Below, in pieces: positions 34,318-44,895 of a stretch of DNA of 64,000 nucleotides. The stretch's first letter is position 1; each line of letters opens with the position of its first letter. Source of the DNA: Platanthera guangdongensis (lineage: Eukaryota; Streptophyta; Magnoliopsida; Asparagales; Orchidaceae). A program made the translations under genes and the position numbers. The notes below the pieces were generated by a model that was not told the DNA's origin, ran no database searches, and was given only the letters and a program-made list of their open reading frames with translations. The stretch is from NCBI GenBank assembly GCA_039583875.1, contig CM077163.1, forward strand, positions 231,562,646-231,626,645, given 5' to 3'.

Positions 34318-35073
34318 AACTTTCCTCCAAAGTTTATGTTTTGATACGTACGAGCCTATAGCTGTCAACATTCAAGCATCTAGATAGTAATAGACTGAAA
34401 ACCCCAAATAATTTCTTGATGAAAACCCAAGGTGGTTGGATGCTGGTTATTCCACACTTGATAACCTAATGTCTTTCCATTGTAAGTTGATTCAAGAGTT
34501 ATTCAACTGGGAATTGAAAGTCGTTGTAAATGTTAACCTAAATATTATTGGTCATAGCACATTATTCCACATTTGATAATGTTGCACATGATGTGTGCCC
34601 ACATGTGTTAGTGAGGCACATAATGATCCGTAATGAGTAAGGTAACATGACTAGTCCTAGTTAGACTGGATGAGATGCTGACAGAGTTACTTCACCGTTG
34701 CTAGAAGTGCTAAGCTCATTTAGTAAGAGCTAGTTTACTTTAAATGTTATTGCATATGTTTATGAATTCATAGAGTCTGACTCATGAAATTTCTTGCAGT
34801 CTACGATGGAGATTTTGGAGGAGCTGTAGACCTGGACATAGATGACGATGATCTACTAGATGAGTAGAATCATCAAAAGTTTAATTCATGTCTTTGTTTT
34901 GCAATAATTATTCAGACTATGTTCTGGACAGTATCTGTGTGATGGTTTGTCGTTTAGGCAAAACCTTTATCTTTGATTTATTAGTATGATCTGTCCTGGG
35001 TGTTTTGATTAGTTTGAATTATTATTTTGTCTACACTCTAGCACCCCGAAACATCACCGTTATTTGTCACGAA
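34318..35073 (+). other. Long 3' noncoding region of E
   Basis: About 770 bp between the gag-pol stop and the PPT, unusually long for copia, and closely matched in element F (50801-51560). Apart from the predicted terminal exon it has no open frame worth calling. Confidence 0.7.
34777..34867 (+). CDS. Predicted acidic terminal exon of a spliced Gag (element E)
   Basis: A branch-point-like CTGAC (34777-34781) and the acceptor TTTCTTGCAG (AG at 34798-34799) precede a frame at 34802-34867 encoding 21 residues and TAG. It starts YDGDFGGAVDLD, ends DDDLLDE and has about ten acidic residues. Splicing from 31498 would add it in frame to Gag plus the protease start. Element F keeps the same acceptor, branch-point motif and open frame (51281-51350). 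A spliced subgenomic Gag RNA is known for Arabidopsis copia elements such as ATCOPIA93; the acidic tail here would be a variation on that. No RNA evidence is available. Confidence 0.5.
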
Positions 35074-35086
35074 TATAGGAGGAGAT
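35074..35086 (+). other. Polypurine tract of element E
   Basis: ATAGGAGGAGAT directly before the 3' LTR; the same text precedes the F LTR (51561-51573). Confidence 0.8.
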
Positions 35087-35231
35087 TGTAAGTGTATATT
35101 CGGACGAATAACGGGCTTGTGGGCTTTGCGCGTATTAAACCCTAGGTTTAGTCATATATATACCTAGCTGGGGACAACGGGGAAAAAGTTCCACTTAGAC
35201 TTTCCTCCGGATGTTTCGAGCGTCTTCCACA
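35087..35231 (+). repeat. 3' LTR of element E
   Basis: 145 bp, same ends as the 5' LTR, followed by the ACAAC duplication. Confidence 0.93.
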
Positions 35232-35236
35232 ACAAC

Positions 35237-36952
35237 AACGGTTACGATACTTTATGGTAGCTCTTATGCTTGTATTTGACAACATTTACGATTTTTTATG
35301 CTAGCGTTTATCCTCATTTATAGCAACGGTTTTTATTCTCAATGACAACGATTTTGATGATCGATCAATACAAGCAGTCCAAGAATGGACCCAAAATTCA
35401 ATACAATTCAATTTGGAGGCAAGAGTGAACTCAAAATTCAATTACAAATGTGAAATAAAAAAAACTTCATATGTGTCTTGTCCCAAGCTAAGAGTTAAAA
35501 TTTCCAATGAGAAATAATCCAATTAGTTATATATAATCATCAACTAGATGACAAAAATATTTAAACTTTCCTCAACTCATACATCTCGAACACTCAAATT
35601 GGTAACAAAATCATCAACAAACTAAGAAATTTTCTGCACCTCCGTCAATTTTTCCACAAAGTTTGTGACCGAAGACCTCAAAGTGCGCGACACCTCTAAG
35701 CTCTTCTTTTGAATACTTCCAGTAGATCACGGTCAGCTTGTCATCTCACGCAGAAGAATGAAATCCACCATAAGCTCAACGCACTCCTTGCACCATAATT
35801 AGGATTGTCAATTACAAATATGTCGCTTTACCGTCAAAAAAATTCAACAAAAAATATCACCAAGCACAAGAGTTTCATACCACAGTTGTGGCTCCAAAAA
35901 ACCATAATCAGGATTGTCAATTTCACAACCTCATATGTTCATGTTAAAAAAAACAATATTGAATAGTCATTAATTAATGAACTGATCAATACATACAACA
36001 TATGATTATTCAAGTTAATCAACATGCATACTTGCAATAATGCATAACCAAAATATGGGAGAGACAATCCCTCTAGGCTTCATTTGATGCGACGTTTTGA
36101 TCCGATTTGTTTGGATAAAAAAAGGCCAAAATTAAGAATGTATGTTTGGCATGACAATGATTGTGGAAATGTGCAAGCTAGCTCATGAAAAAATAAGGGG
36201 AGTCATGGGGAACATGAATTCGATCCGTTAGAGTAGGCGGCCAGCGAATATGACAAATAGTTCGCCGGTAGCGGAGGAGGTGTACAGTCTTGTCGGCTTC
36301 AGTAATTCCGCATTAGGAGGCAAGAGCGGGAGCGTCAGAGGCTTGCGGTTTCAGGTGCTATCGTGCTTTCCGGCGCGGGGTGTTTGTGCGACGGTGGATC
36401 GGCAGAGCTCCGGCGTGCGAGGAGGGTTTTGACGTGCGGCGTGCTTAGCGAGCAGTGGGGTGCGGCGCAATGATGGTTTTGACAAAGCAGCGGAGTAGAT
36501 GAGTGGGTTTAAGGTTTAACCTAATAACTAGGCGGAGCAGATGAATACTTGGGGCATGTATTTGGAGCATGTTAATTAAAAAAGCATGAACGCAAACGTG
36601 ACCTGAAAAGCCTTGAATATTTGGGGCAGATTCGCAACATTTATTTAAAACGAGGCGGAAATTTTTGCTACGTTTTTAATGACAAACGCTATATTATTTC
36701 TCCACATGTATTAATTTTCATATCCCTCCTAGCCAAAAAAGCGAAAGAAGTTTGGGCACACAAAAAACATGTCAATAAAAAGAATGTGTAGCTGGCCTCT
36801 AAAATGATCATAAAGTAACAAAATTTTAATGTAAAAAAAATGAACTCATGAGGTTGCTAAATAACTCGGAATCAGACAGATATAATAGCTTTTATCTTGG
36901 AAATTTTGGGGAAGTGTGAGAAAATTTTGGGGAAAAATTACCGTTTGGTAGA
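35237..36952. other. Interior of the CACTA-like element, no gene recognised
   Basis: Mostly AT-rich. The first 120 bp continue the AACGGTTACGAT/GGTAGC subterminal motifs. 36079-36110 (AGGCTTCATTTGATGCGACGTTTT) resembles 29163-29187 (GGCTTAGTTTGACGCGACGTTTT), perhaps ends of MITEs. 36250-36430 is a GC-richer patch with no domain. Confidence 0.4.
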
Positions 36953-37172
36953 CAGGGGCGGACCCATGTCCGGACACACCCGGGCACTTGTCCAAGTATG
37001 TTTTCGCAAATTTTACATAATAATAGAGAGCGATTATTATAACAACCGCTGTCTAAAGTCTGCCAGACAGAACTTTAGACAGTGGTTATTATAATAACCG
37101 ATGTCTATTGCCAGTATTACATTTTTTTATATTAAGTGCCCGGGTCATGCAAAAATCTTGGATCTGTCACTG
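36953..37172. mobile_element. hAT-like MITE, 220 bp
   Basis: Ends CAGGGGCGGACCCATG and (reverse complement of the right end) CAGTGACAGATCCAAG form a terminal inverted repeat. Flanks TTGGTAGA and GTGGTAGC share the core TGGTAG, an eight-base duplication with two changed ends, as made by hAT transposases. Its middle folds on itself (CCGCTGTCTAAAGT with ACTTTAGACAGTGG, 37042-37086). Confidence 0.65.
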
Positions 37173-37524
37173 GTGGTAGCATTTATAATATATAGTAGCG
37201 GTTGTAAACACAACCATAAATTTCAATTGGTAGCTTTTTTGTAACTGCGACAAAATAAACTAATACTGTAAGTATGATATGTTACAATAGCGTATCTTTA
37301 TAAACAGTTGTATTTTTAAACGCTACCATAAATATCTTTTAGCAGCGTTTATATAACCGCTACAAATTAAACGTCATCATATGCATGATATGGTGTAGTG
37401 GCGGCAAATCGCTCCGTTTCGATCCTCAGCTCCCCGCCTCCAGTTCGATCGCCGTGGGAGGAAATGCCGGATGGGTCGCCACCGCTGCGCCAAATAAATC
37501 CTTAATAAAGGGTTGGTTCGAAAA

Positions 37525-37676
37525 TCTGTCGGTTAAATGGTCTTTCATTAACGCCCACCTAAGTAATTTCATCCACTTTTATGTTCAAACAGATGATGTT
37601 GGTTAGATGATCTTTAACGAATCATACTTTAACCAATGCATTTACGGCCACCACCACCATGCCAAATGGAGTTTTA
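37525..37676. repeat. MITE copy M1 (TTTGGCA family), left end lost
   Basis: It shares with 57382-57569 the order TTCATTAACGCCCACC, TCCACTTTTATGTTC, CTTTAACGAATCA, GCATTTACGGCCACC, and ATGCCAAA at the right end. The left TIR is missing. Confidence 0.65.
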
Positions 37677-38812
37677 AAATAGGCATAGGTATGCTCATAT
37701 TCAAAATAGGATTTCACATAACGTACAATAGGCGTGCACAAGGCAAAATAGGTATAGTTTTGATGGGGTCAGATCCCTTTTAAAAGGCATTGGAGTGCAC
37801 ATAGTCACACACATCACAGGATCTCCACCCAAAAGTAGTGGGATCATGGGTTTGACCGCACGGGCGATCGCCGCGTCCGATCCCCCCGCACACCGATCCC
37901 ATCACAAGTAATGACAGAACCGCCACGGACACCGCCTCGCCGGCGTCGGGTGGCCCGCCTCATCCCCGTACGCCGGCAGCCCCCTCCTCTCGCCACCGCT
38001 AGTCGTCCCCTCGGCCGCCGGCACACGGCCTTGGGAGCGGCGGAGCCGACCGCCGGAGCGCGGCTGAGGGAGCGGTCGCGCCGGCTGCAGGGGCGCGACC
38101 GAGGGAGCAGCCGCGCAGTCCGCTCCCCCTCGACCGCCGTGGAGGGACCGAGTGAGCGGTCGCGCCGTCCGCTCCCCCTCGGCCGCCGGAGCGCGGCCGA
38201 GGGAGCGGCCGCGCCAGCCGCTCCCCCTCGGTCGTCGGGGCGCAGTCGTGCTGACCGCTACCCCTCGGCCGGTCGCGCACGGCTGAGGGAGCGGCCCCGG
38301 CGGCCGCAGGGCGCAGCCGAACGAGTGGCCACAGGCCCCGGCTGAGAAAACGGTCGTGCGGGCCGCTCAATCTCGGCTGCCGACCGCGGCCTAGCAAGCG
38401 GCCGCGCCGGACATGTCCAAGAGCGCAGCCCCTCGGGCCGCTCTACCTCGGCTGCCGTCACGCAGCCGAGGGAGCGGACGAGCCGGTCGCCCCTCCTCGA
38501 CAACCGCCGACAGTCCCCCCCCCCCCCCCCCCCCCCCCATGGCCGGCGAGATCGGCGGCAAGTTCGTCGGCCGCCCAAGGGAGCCTATCCCCGCAGTTCG
38601 ATCGTTTGGGGTCGTTCCCTGGCGTTTGATTCGCGTGAAACCACCCACTTGCTCCTGGGTTAGTGGGGGAATTTTATTATTAATTTAATTATTGTGCAAA
38701 TAGCATGGTTAATTATCATAATGCGCACCCCTAAAATTTATCAAAAATATTTATAAGGGGTGGTTATGGTGTGCACATAGCCGCGTAACCACCATAACCA
38801 CCTCCTAGAGGC

Positions 38813-38820
38813 TATAAAAG
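38813..38820 (+). promoter_or_regulatory. TATA box of H1 5' LTR
   Basis: TATAAAAG in GAGGCTATAAAAGGAG; the same place in the solo LTR at 59829-61315 reads TATAAAA (60725-60731). In the 3' LTR of H1 it has decayed (GGCTACAAATGG, about 42940). Confidence 0.65.
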
Positions 38821-38906
38821 GAGTCTCAGGCCTTCTCATTTCTTACCTTTTTTTTCTCCGAGTCTTTTTCTTTCGCGGGTCGAAGCTCTGCCAAATTTAT
38901 TATACG

Positions 38907-40971
38907 GGTGTGTCCTGGTGAACACGGCTTGGGACACGGGCGTGTCCCAAGGCCGCGTCCTGCTCGGGTGAAGTGGAGATTGGGCTGTATGGGTGACACG
39001 GCCAGCGACAGGGGTGTGTCGGAAGGCATGCCAAGTGACACGGCCAGCGACACGGGTGTGTAGGAAGGCGTGTCAAGTGTCACGGCCAGCGACACGGGTG
39101 TGTCGGAAGGTGTGTCAAGGGACACGACCAGCGGCACGGGTGTGTCGAAAGGTCGTGTACTGGCTGGATTGAGCCGGCTGACTGCCGCTTACGGGACACG
39201 GCCTGTGACACGGGCATGTCACAGGGCGTGTCGGGCCATTTTCAGGCTTTTCTGGACAATTATGAGCCGTTCGATTCCCTTATCCTGGATCCAAAGAATG
39301 GGCTGCTTCCAGGTGGGTCAAGGCCGGGGAAATGGGGCTTAAAAAACCCTCTTCTTCATCTTCTCCTTCTTCTTCTCATTCCAAGAGAGAGAGAAAGAGA
39401 AAGGGAGAGCAAGGGAGGAAAGGAGGAGGAAAGACCGCTGCTGGAGGAGCTGCGAAGTGTGGATTGAAGATCCGAGTTCGGATTCGTGGAGGCAAGGCTG
39501 AGACGGTGATTTCCATCCGGCTGATTCATGGATCCGAAGCGATCTTCAAGGGTAACGATCTCCTTCTTGGACATCAAAGTCTTTTCTTTATGCATGTGCA
39601 TGGAATCCTCCACCAAGAGGTGGATCTCGGAAGTGATTCCTTCGTTGAGTCTGCATCTAGAGCCGGAAGTGTGGAGTACGGCATAGACATGTTGTGTAAA
39701 GCCCATCTGGACGGGTAGTCTGGATTGGTGATGTTCATGGGTAAACCGGAGAAGACTCCGTGGATTTGATGTATGAAAGAGATTATGTTGTGATTGTATG
39801 AATGTATGGATAGGATGATGGATGTGAGGAGGCTTTGAGAAAGCTCATGGTTATGAAGAGAGATCAATTGGTAGTACATCGGGAAGCGAGTACCCGACCG
39901 ACTACACCACTAGGGTGGGTTGATCTAGTTAGAAGGGATCGATTGGTGGCATGACCTGGGAAGCGATCACCCGACTTGCTGCACCACAATGGTGGGTCGA
40001 TCAGGAAATAGGTGAGGGATCGATTGGTGGTATGCCTGGGGAGCAACGATAACCCAGCTTGCTACGCCACATGTTGTGGGTCGATCTGCTCTGGTTGTTT
40101 GTGAATGCTGGGAGGTTGTACCTCTGAGTGGTATGGACGGAATGTCGCCAGCTTGCGAGACTGGTGGACTAGGCTTGAGCCGTCCAACCAACAAGTGAAG
40201 TACCTCGAATCGGCGGTGTACGACTGGGATGCCCGGTACGCCAAGAAGGTGCCCTGAGTGCACGGAGCGTCTGGTGGATACCGACGTTTGTGATGTGATT
40301 GTGATTGTTAGATTGAGAAAGAGAATGATGGATATGGTGTTTGATGATATGATGATGGTCATGCATACAGAAAAGGAACCACTGCCCCGGGTAGGGGGTA
40401 GGGTCGTTATAAGTGGTCAGCTAAAGCTGACCGTTACTTTGTTTGCCGCTCTTTGGTGGATATGTGTTTGCAGGTGCTGCTGCTTGAAATGAAATGAGCG
40501 GAATGGATGGACTGCTGCTAAAGGCCCTTGAAGGCCATGCGAAGGAATGTGTTTGGATTTCATGTGTGGCCGGCCTGCGTGCCGATGTACGAAAATGTAA
40601 TTGTGTGGAAAGAGAAACTTGTAAGGCCTTAAGGCCAGTGTGTGTGCGTTGTATACATTCCTGGTGTTGATATATAAATGTGGAGTTTATATAGAAGTGG
40701 ACATTCTCTGCACTCGACACTTGACACGCGACACTTGACAATCACCGAGCACATTTCGTCGAACGGGGAGGGGGGACACGCCCTCTGACACGCCCGTGTC
40801 GCCGGGCGTGTTCCCTCCCAAAACTTCGTTGATCGAATTTCGTCGACCACTCGACCAACTGCTGAACCAAACACGATATGCCCTGGGACACGCCCGTGTC
40901 CCAGGCCATGTCAACCGACCTGAAACCCAAAACTATTTCTGGGGTGTTACAATCCTCCCCTAAACCCTAAA
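38907..40971. mobile_element. Composite gypsy LTR insertion G with inverted end
   Basis: 38907 to about 40709 reads in plus sense like element D's LTR: GACACGGGCGTGTC palindromes, a GAAGG-rich block, GGTAAACCGGAGAAGACTCC (about 39742), GGTAGGGTCGTTATAA, and TATATAAATGTGGAG (40670-40685). From about 40710 to 40951 the sequence is an LTR start in minus sense (its reverse complement begins TGTAACACCCCAG), followed by 20 bp with an inverted PPT (rc GGGGAGGAT). So two LTR pieces sit head to head. A 16-bp direct repeat, CCAAATTTATYATACG, flanks it (38891-38906 and 40972-40987), much longer than the usual five bases. Confidence 0.7.
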
Positions 40972-41466
40972 CCAAATTTATCATACGAGCAGTGTTCGAG
41001 CCACACTCAAGCTTCCCTCGAGCCACGTTCAAGCAACCTAACAAAACTCAATCTCTCATTTTCCAAGTGACGTTCGCAGCCGCAAATTCAAGTGCACCGC
41101 TCTCACGTTCAGTGCCCGCAGAATGCCCAGGGAAGCCAACCGTCGCAAGGCGCAATTTGTAACAAAATCCTGGGTGACGGCCTGTCGTCCGTCATGTGCT
41201 AAGTGTTCTCTCACCTCAAAATTATAATGATAGGTGGTCTGTCGCTCTCGATCAACAAACAAGTTGTCACTGCCAGGAAATAGTGGACTTTGACCGCCAC
41301 AGATCCGGTCACGTGTTTTTTTACCCGATTAAGGAGTTTTTCCACTTTAAAACTTTGTGTGTACGATCGATCTACTTCATTAATTGTGTGCGCGCTCGAC
41401 CTTTCCGAGAGCTAAGGCGGTCCAGGTTATTTAGGTCTGACTGGGACGACGAATTAGATCGCAACA

Positions 41467-42117
41467 GTTTGACGTCATCTGTGAGAATCAAGTTCCCGGC
41501 ATCCTCAAAAGACTATACCCCTGGCACAGTGGTACTTACGATTAAAGAAAATGGCAAGAAGAAACGCCCGAACCATCGAAGGACTAGTCCCCGGGGGGCG
41601 CATCGAGTCAGCCCCCCTCTCGCATGGACAAAATTGATCAAGTAGCAATCGTAGGCAAGCTCGAGGGCATATTCCCAGAACACGCCACACAAAATTCGCC
41701 AAACGCGCGTACACCGGGGCGCGCAAATCGCGTGCGCCCGGGCGCGGGCCCCCGTGCGCAATCAGGCGCTCGTCCGCTAGCAATCAGGCTCACGCATGTC
41801 AGCGCTCTCCCGCGCGCTAACAGGCGTGCGCTCCCGCGCGTGATCAGGTGCGAATCTCTGCGCGCACCCGCACGCACAGCCTGATGCGCGCACATGCCCG
41901 CACGCGCGCCGGTGCCCCCCGGTGCGCCAGCTGCCTTTTCCGGGCCCATTCGCGCCTCTCCTTCTCCTCCATAGCATATTCTAACATTTTGCATGAGTTT
42001 GCAGGGCGCCGCCATCCACCGTCTCTGGCCTTTCATCGTTTGTTATTGTCGCCACCATGAAGAAGAGAGAGATCCCTGTTCTCTCGCTCGTACCAATCTC
42101 CAGCATCACGGAATCTC
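41467..42117 (+). pseudogene. H1 interior with Tat gag start
   Basis: The decayed Tat signature (41468-41487) is followed by ATG at 41551 and about 27 codons (ARRNARTIEG...), then an early stop. 41690-41940 is a GC-rich CGCGCG/GCGCGC low-complexity patch with no domain. All pol genes are gone. Confidence 0.5.
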
Positions 42118-42138
42118 GGGGGGGGGGGGGGGGGGGGG
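42118..42138 (+). repeat. Run of 21 G (PPT of H1)
   Basis: An uninterrupted G run two bases before the 3' LTR start. Its place makes it the polypurine tract, probably expanded. Confidence 0.75.
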
Positions 42139-42140
42139 AA

Positions 42141-43526
42141 TGATGGAGATGAGATACCTTTTAAAAAGGATTGGAGTGCATATATCCATACCCCCCATGA
42201 TCTCCACCCAAAAGTAGTGGGATCATGAGTTTGACCAAACGCGCGATCGCCGCGACCGATCCCCATGGGCACCTATCTCATCACACGTAATGACAGAACT
42301 GCCACGGACGCCGACTGCCACCTCCTCTCGCCGTCGCCAGCCATCCCCTTGGCCGCTGACACAGTGCCTAGGGAGCGGCCGAGCCGGTCGATCATCCTCG
42401 GCCACCGGGGCGCGACAGCGGCCCAGGAGGCCGCTCCCCCTCGGCCGTCGGCCGCCGCCGAGCAAGCGGCCCCGAACGCTCTCCCCCACGGCCGCCGGCC
42501 GCTCCCGAGAAAGCGGCCGCGCGGGCCGCTCCCCCTCGGCCATGCGAGCGGCCGTGGCCGAGAGACGGGCCGCGCGAGTCTCTCTACCTCGGCCGCCGAC
42601 TCGCGGCCGAGGAAGCGGACGTGTCGTCCGCTCCTCATCGGCCGCCGCCGACAGTCCCCCCCCCCCCCCCCCTCGCCGGTAAGATCGGCGACAAGTTCGC
42701 CGGCCTCCCGTGGGAGCCCGTCCCCGCCGTCCAATCGTTTGACTTCGTTCCCCGTTGTCCGATTTGCGTGTAACTACCCACTAACTGCCGTGTTAGTGGT
42801 GGAATTTTATTATTAATTTTATTAAAGTGTAAATAGCAGGATTAATTATCATAATGCGCACCCCTAAACTATAACAAAAATATTTATAAGGGTGGTTGTG
42901 GTGTGCGGATAGCCGCGTAACCATCATAACCATCTCTTGTAGGCTACAAATGGTGCCCCATCTCCTTATTTCTCACATTTTTTCTCTGAGTCTTTTTCTT
43001 CTTCAATTTGAAGCTCTGCCAAATTTCTCCTACGAGCAGCGTTCGAGCCGCAATCAAGCCGCACCCGAGCCACGTACGAGCCACGTTCAAGCCACCTGAC
43101 GAAGCCCAATCTCTCAGTTTCCAAGTGACTTTCGCAACCGCAAATTCAAATGCTCCTCTCTCACACGTTCAGGCACGCAGAACGCCCAAGGAAGCCCATT
43201 GTCGCAAGGCGCGATTAGTAACAAACTCCTGACGCGACGACATGTTGTCCACCGTGTGCTAAGTGTTCTCTCACCTCAAAATTGTAACGAGAGTTGGTCT
43301 GTCGCTCTCGATTCAACAAACAAGTTGTAATAAACAAGAAATAGTGAACTTTGAGCTGCACAGATCCGGTCACGTGGTTTTTACCCGATTGAGAGGTTTT
43401 TTCACGTTAAAACTTCGTGCGTAGGATCGATCTACTTCATTGACTGTGTGCGTGCTCAACCGTTTCGAGAGCTAAGACGGTTCAGGTTATTCTGGTCCGA
43501 CCGGGACGTCGAGTTAGACCGCAACA
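42141..43526 (+). repeat. 3' LTR of H1
   Basis: 1386 bp, TGATGGAGATGAG to CGCAACA. It contains a 17-C run (42656-42672). It parallels the two parts of the 5' LTR and the solo copy at 59829. Confidence 0.85.
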
Positions 43527-44485
43527 GGTTTTATAATTTATCTTCTGTTTTTAAAATTAAATTTGAAATGTGTTGCTCTCGTTGTATTTAAATCTCAGAT
43601 AAAAAAACCAAAATATAATTTTATAATTTTTATAAGTTAAAAAAATAAAAAGGTCCGGTCTGGGACCGATTAGGACTGGTCTTCCGGTCCCAGTCAGTCC
43701 TCCTCAAGAGAAGGAAAACTGGGACCTTTCTTGGACCGGGACTGATTTGAGCGGGACCGGTTCGAGACTGATAAGCCAAAAGACCGGTCTTTTAAAAAAC
43801 CGAACCCGGCAATCCTAATGTCCATGACTAGTCATACAATCACCTTAATTTATTATAAATTTTAACTTAGTTTATAATTTAATATTATACATAACTATAA
43901 GAGAAGCGTGACACATTTTTAACTTAACGAGTGAAGACCTGTCGCCCTCGGGACAAACCTGTGTTTTGTCCGGTATACAAATAGCCTCGAGCGGTCGACA
44001 ACATTTAGTTATGATCAAAACATTTGTCAGGCCAAACATAAATTTTATGACCGATGTTTTTGTCAAAACCTGTTATAGAAGAAGAAAAAAATAAATAAAT
44101 TTTGTAATTGATTATAAACTAGTTCTTCAATTCATGAAAAAATAATAAACTTGTATATCCCGGATGTTCAAAAGTCAAAACAGTTTCTTCCGCTACGTAA
44201 TGGTGAGCAGAGAGAGTCGCGGGGTTTGGGGACGTGTGGCACCTGTTGCTTGCTACGCCGCTTTGAGAATGTAACCTCACCGTTGACTACCGAGGATGAT
44301 TTATTAGTCATTAGTTGACTATGATAAAGTCTAACCGTGGCTTCCCCACTTTCCAGGTTCGCTCGCTTGCAGTTGCTGATCAGCTACTGAATAGGCCAGT
44401 AGGAAAGCAAAGGAAAGGTGAAACACTGTCCGTACGTTGATTTTATTAACATAATATAATCAGAAGATGAGAATAGGACGAAGCA
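43527..44485. other. Intergenic, GGTCCGG-rich MITE remnant and W-box-like motifs
   Basis: 43655-43822 is rich in GGTCCGG/CCGGTCC words in both directions, like the ends of small DNA elements. 44210-44440 holds two TTGACT cores (W-box-like, about 44285 and 44322). No gene follows, because element F begins at 44486. The promoter idea is weak. Confidence 0.35.
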
Positions 44486-44895
44486 CTTGAATGGAGATCC
44501 GACCGAAGAGATCTACATGAGTCAACCTGAAGGTTTAATTGTAGACGGTCACGAAAACAAGGTCTGTAAGCTTTTAAAGTCGCTATACGGATTGAAACAA
44601 GCACCGAAATTATGGCATAAGAAATTTGACTATACTGTAAAGAACATGGGATTCATGTCGAGTCTTTCGGATAAATGTCTTTTCATACGTCATAGATCAC
44701 ACAAAGTCGTCATAATATGCTTTTACGTGGATGATATGCTTATTCTTGGATCTGATCAATCCGAAGTGGATGACGTAAAGTCAGGACTAATTAAAGAATT
44801 TAGTGTGACAGACCTCGGTGTAATTGACACTATACTAGGTATGCAAATGAGCTTTGGGAAACATGTCATTTCCCTAAGTCAAAGTCACTACATCC
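44486..44895 (+). pseudogene. Element F reverse transcriptase, left part
   Basis: Open frame with NGDPTEEIYMSQPEGLIVDG, LLKSLYGLKQAPKLWHKKFD, the catalytic block [12 protein letters not shown], and TDLGVIDTILGMQMSFGKH. It breaks off at LSQSHYI where element D inserted. CAA at the GLKQAPK codon shows what the stop at 33238 in E was. Confidence 0.9.

Larger units (their letters stand above)
29514..35231 (+). mobile_element. Element E: complete Ty1/copia retrotransposon with 145-bp LTRs
   Basis: The LTRs (29514-29658 and 35087-35231) differ at 4 of 145 positions. Perfect target duplications ACAAC lie at 29509-29513 and 35232-35236. Order: LTR, a 790-bp leader with 41-bp repeats, gag-pol 30450-34317, a 770-bp 3' region with an acidic small exon, PPT, LTR. 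No canonical tRNA-iMet PBS follows the LTR, unlike elements A and B. RT and integrase motifs ([43 protein letters not shown]) resemble the TNT1/Tork group, which is a tentative placing. The frame has one frameshift and four stops, so it is not autonomous now. It sits inside the CACTA-like element. Confidence 0.93.
29284..37400. mobile_element. CACTA-like DNA transposon remnant with nested copia E
   Basis: The left end (TACTACATCATATCATGC at 29284) and the reverse complement of the right end (CACTACACCATATCATGC ending at 37400) match at about 18 of 20 positions, starting with the CACTA signature (first base changed on the left). Both subterminal regions are full of GGTAGCG/CGCTACC motifs in both directions (29310-29510 and 37180-37380), typical of CACTA elements. 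No transposase is seen, so it is non-autonomous or gutted. Flanking triplets (GTA and GCG) do not match, so the target duplication is lost or the edges are off. Confidence 0.6.
37761..41466 (+). repeat. 5' LTR of H1, interrupted by composite insertion
   Basis: The H-family LTR text is split by 38907-40971. The left part holds a GC-rich CGGCCG-type body, a 24-C run (38515-38538) and the TATA box TATAAAAG (38813-38820). The right part (40988-41466) holds the block GGTCACGTG...TTACCCGATTA and the GCGCGCTCGACC block. Confidence 0.8.
37761..43526 (+). mobile_element. Element H1: Ty3/gypsy Tat-type retrotransposon, internally deleted
   Basis: 5' LTR 37761-41466 (with a 2.1-kb insertion inside) and 3' LTR 42141-43526, both TGATGG... 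to CGCAACA. Flanks AGTTT (37756-37760) and GGTTT (43527-43531) are a near-matching five-base duplication. After the 5' LTR, TTTGACGTCATCTGTGAGAA is a decayed form of the Tat signature TTGGCGCCGTCTGTGGGAA. A 21-G run plus AA (42118-42140) is the PPT. Only 674 bp of interior remains, with a short gag start, so it is a deletion derivative. Confidence 0.8.

Noticed and set aside
37911..38397. Arg/Pro-rich open frames on both strands
   Set aside because: They come from CGGCCG-rich LTR sequence of H1; the equivalent frames are not conserved in the sister LTRs.
44270..44330. A stress-gene promoter with W-boxes
   Set aside because: Two TTGACT cores are easily expected by chance and no gene follows; kept only as a remark in the region note.
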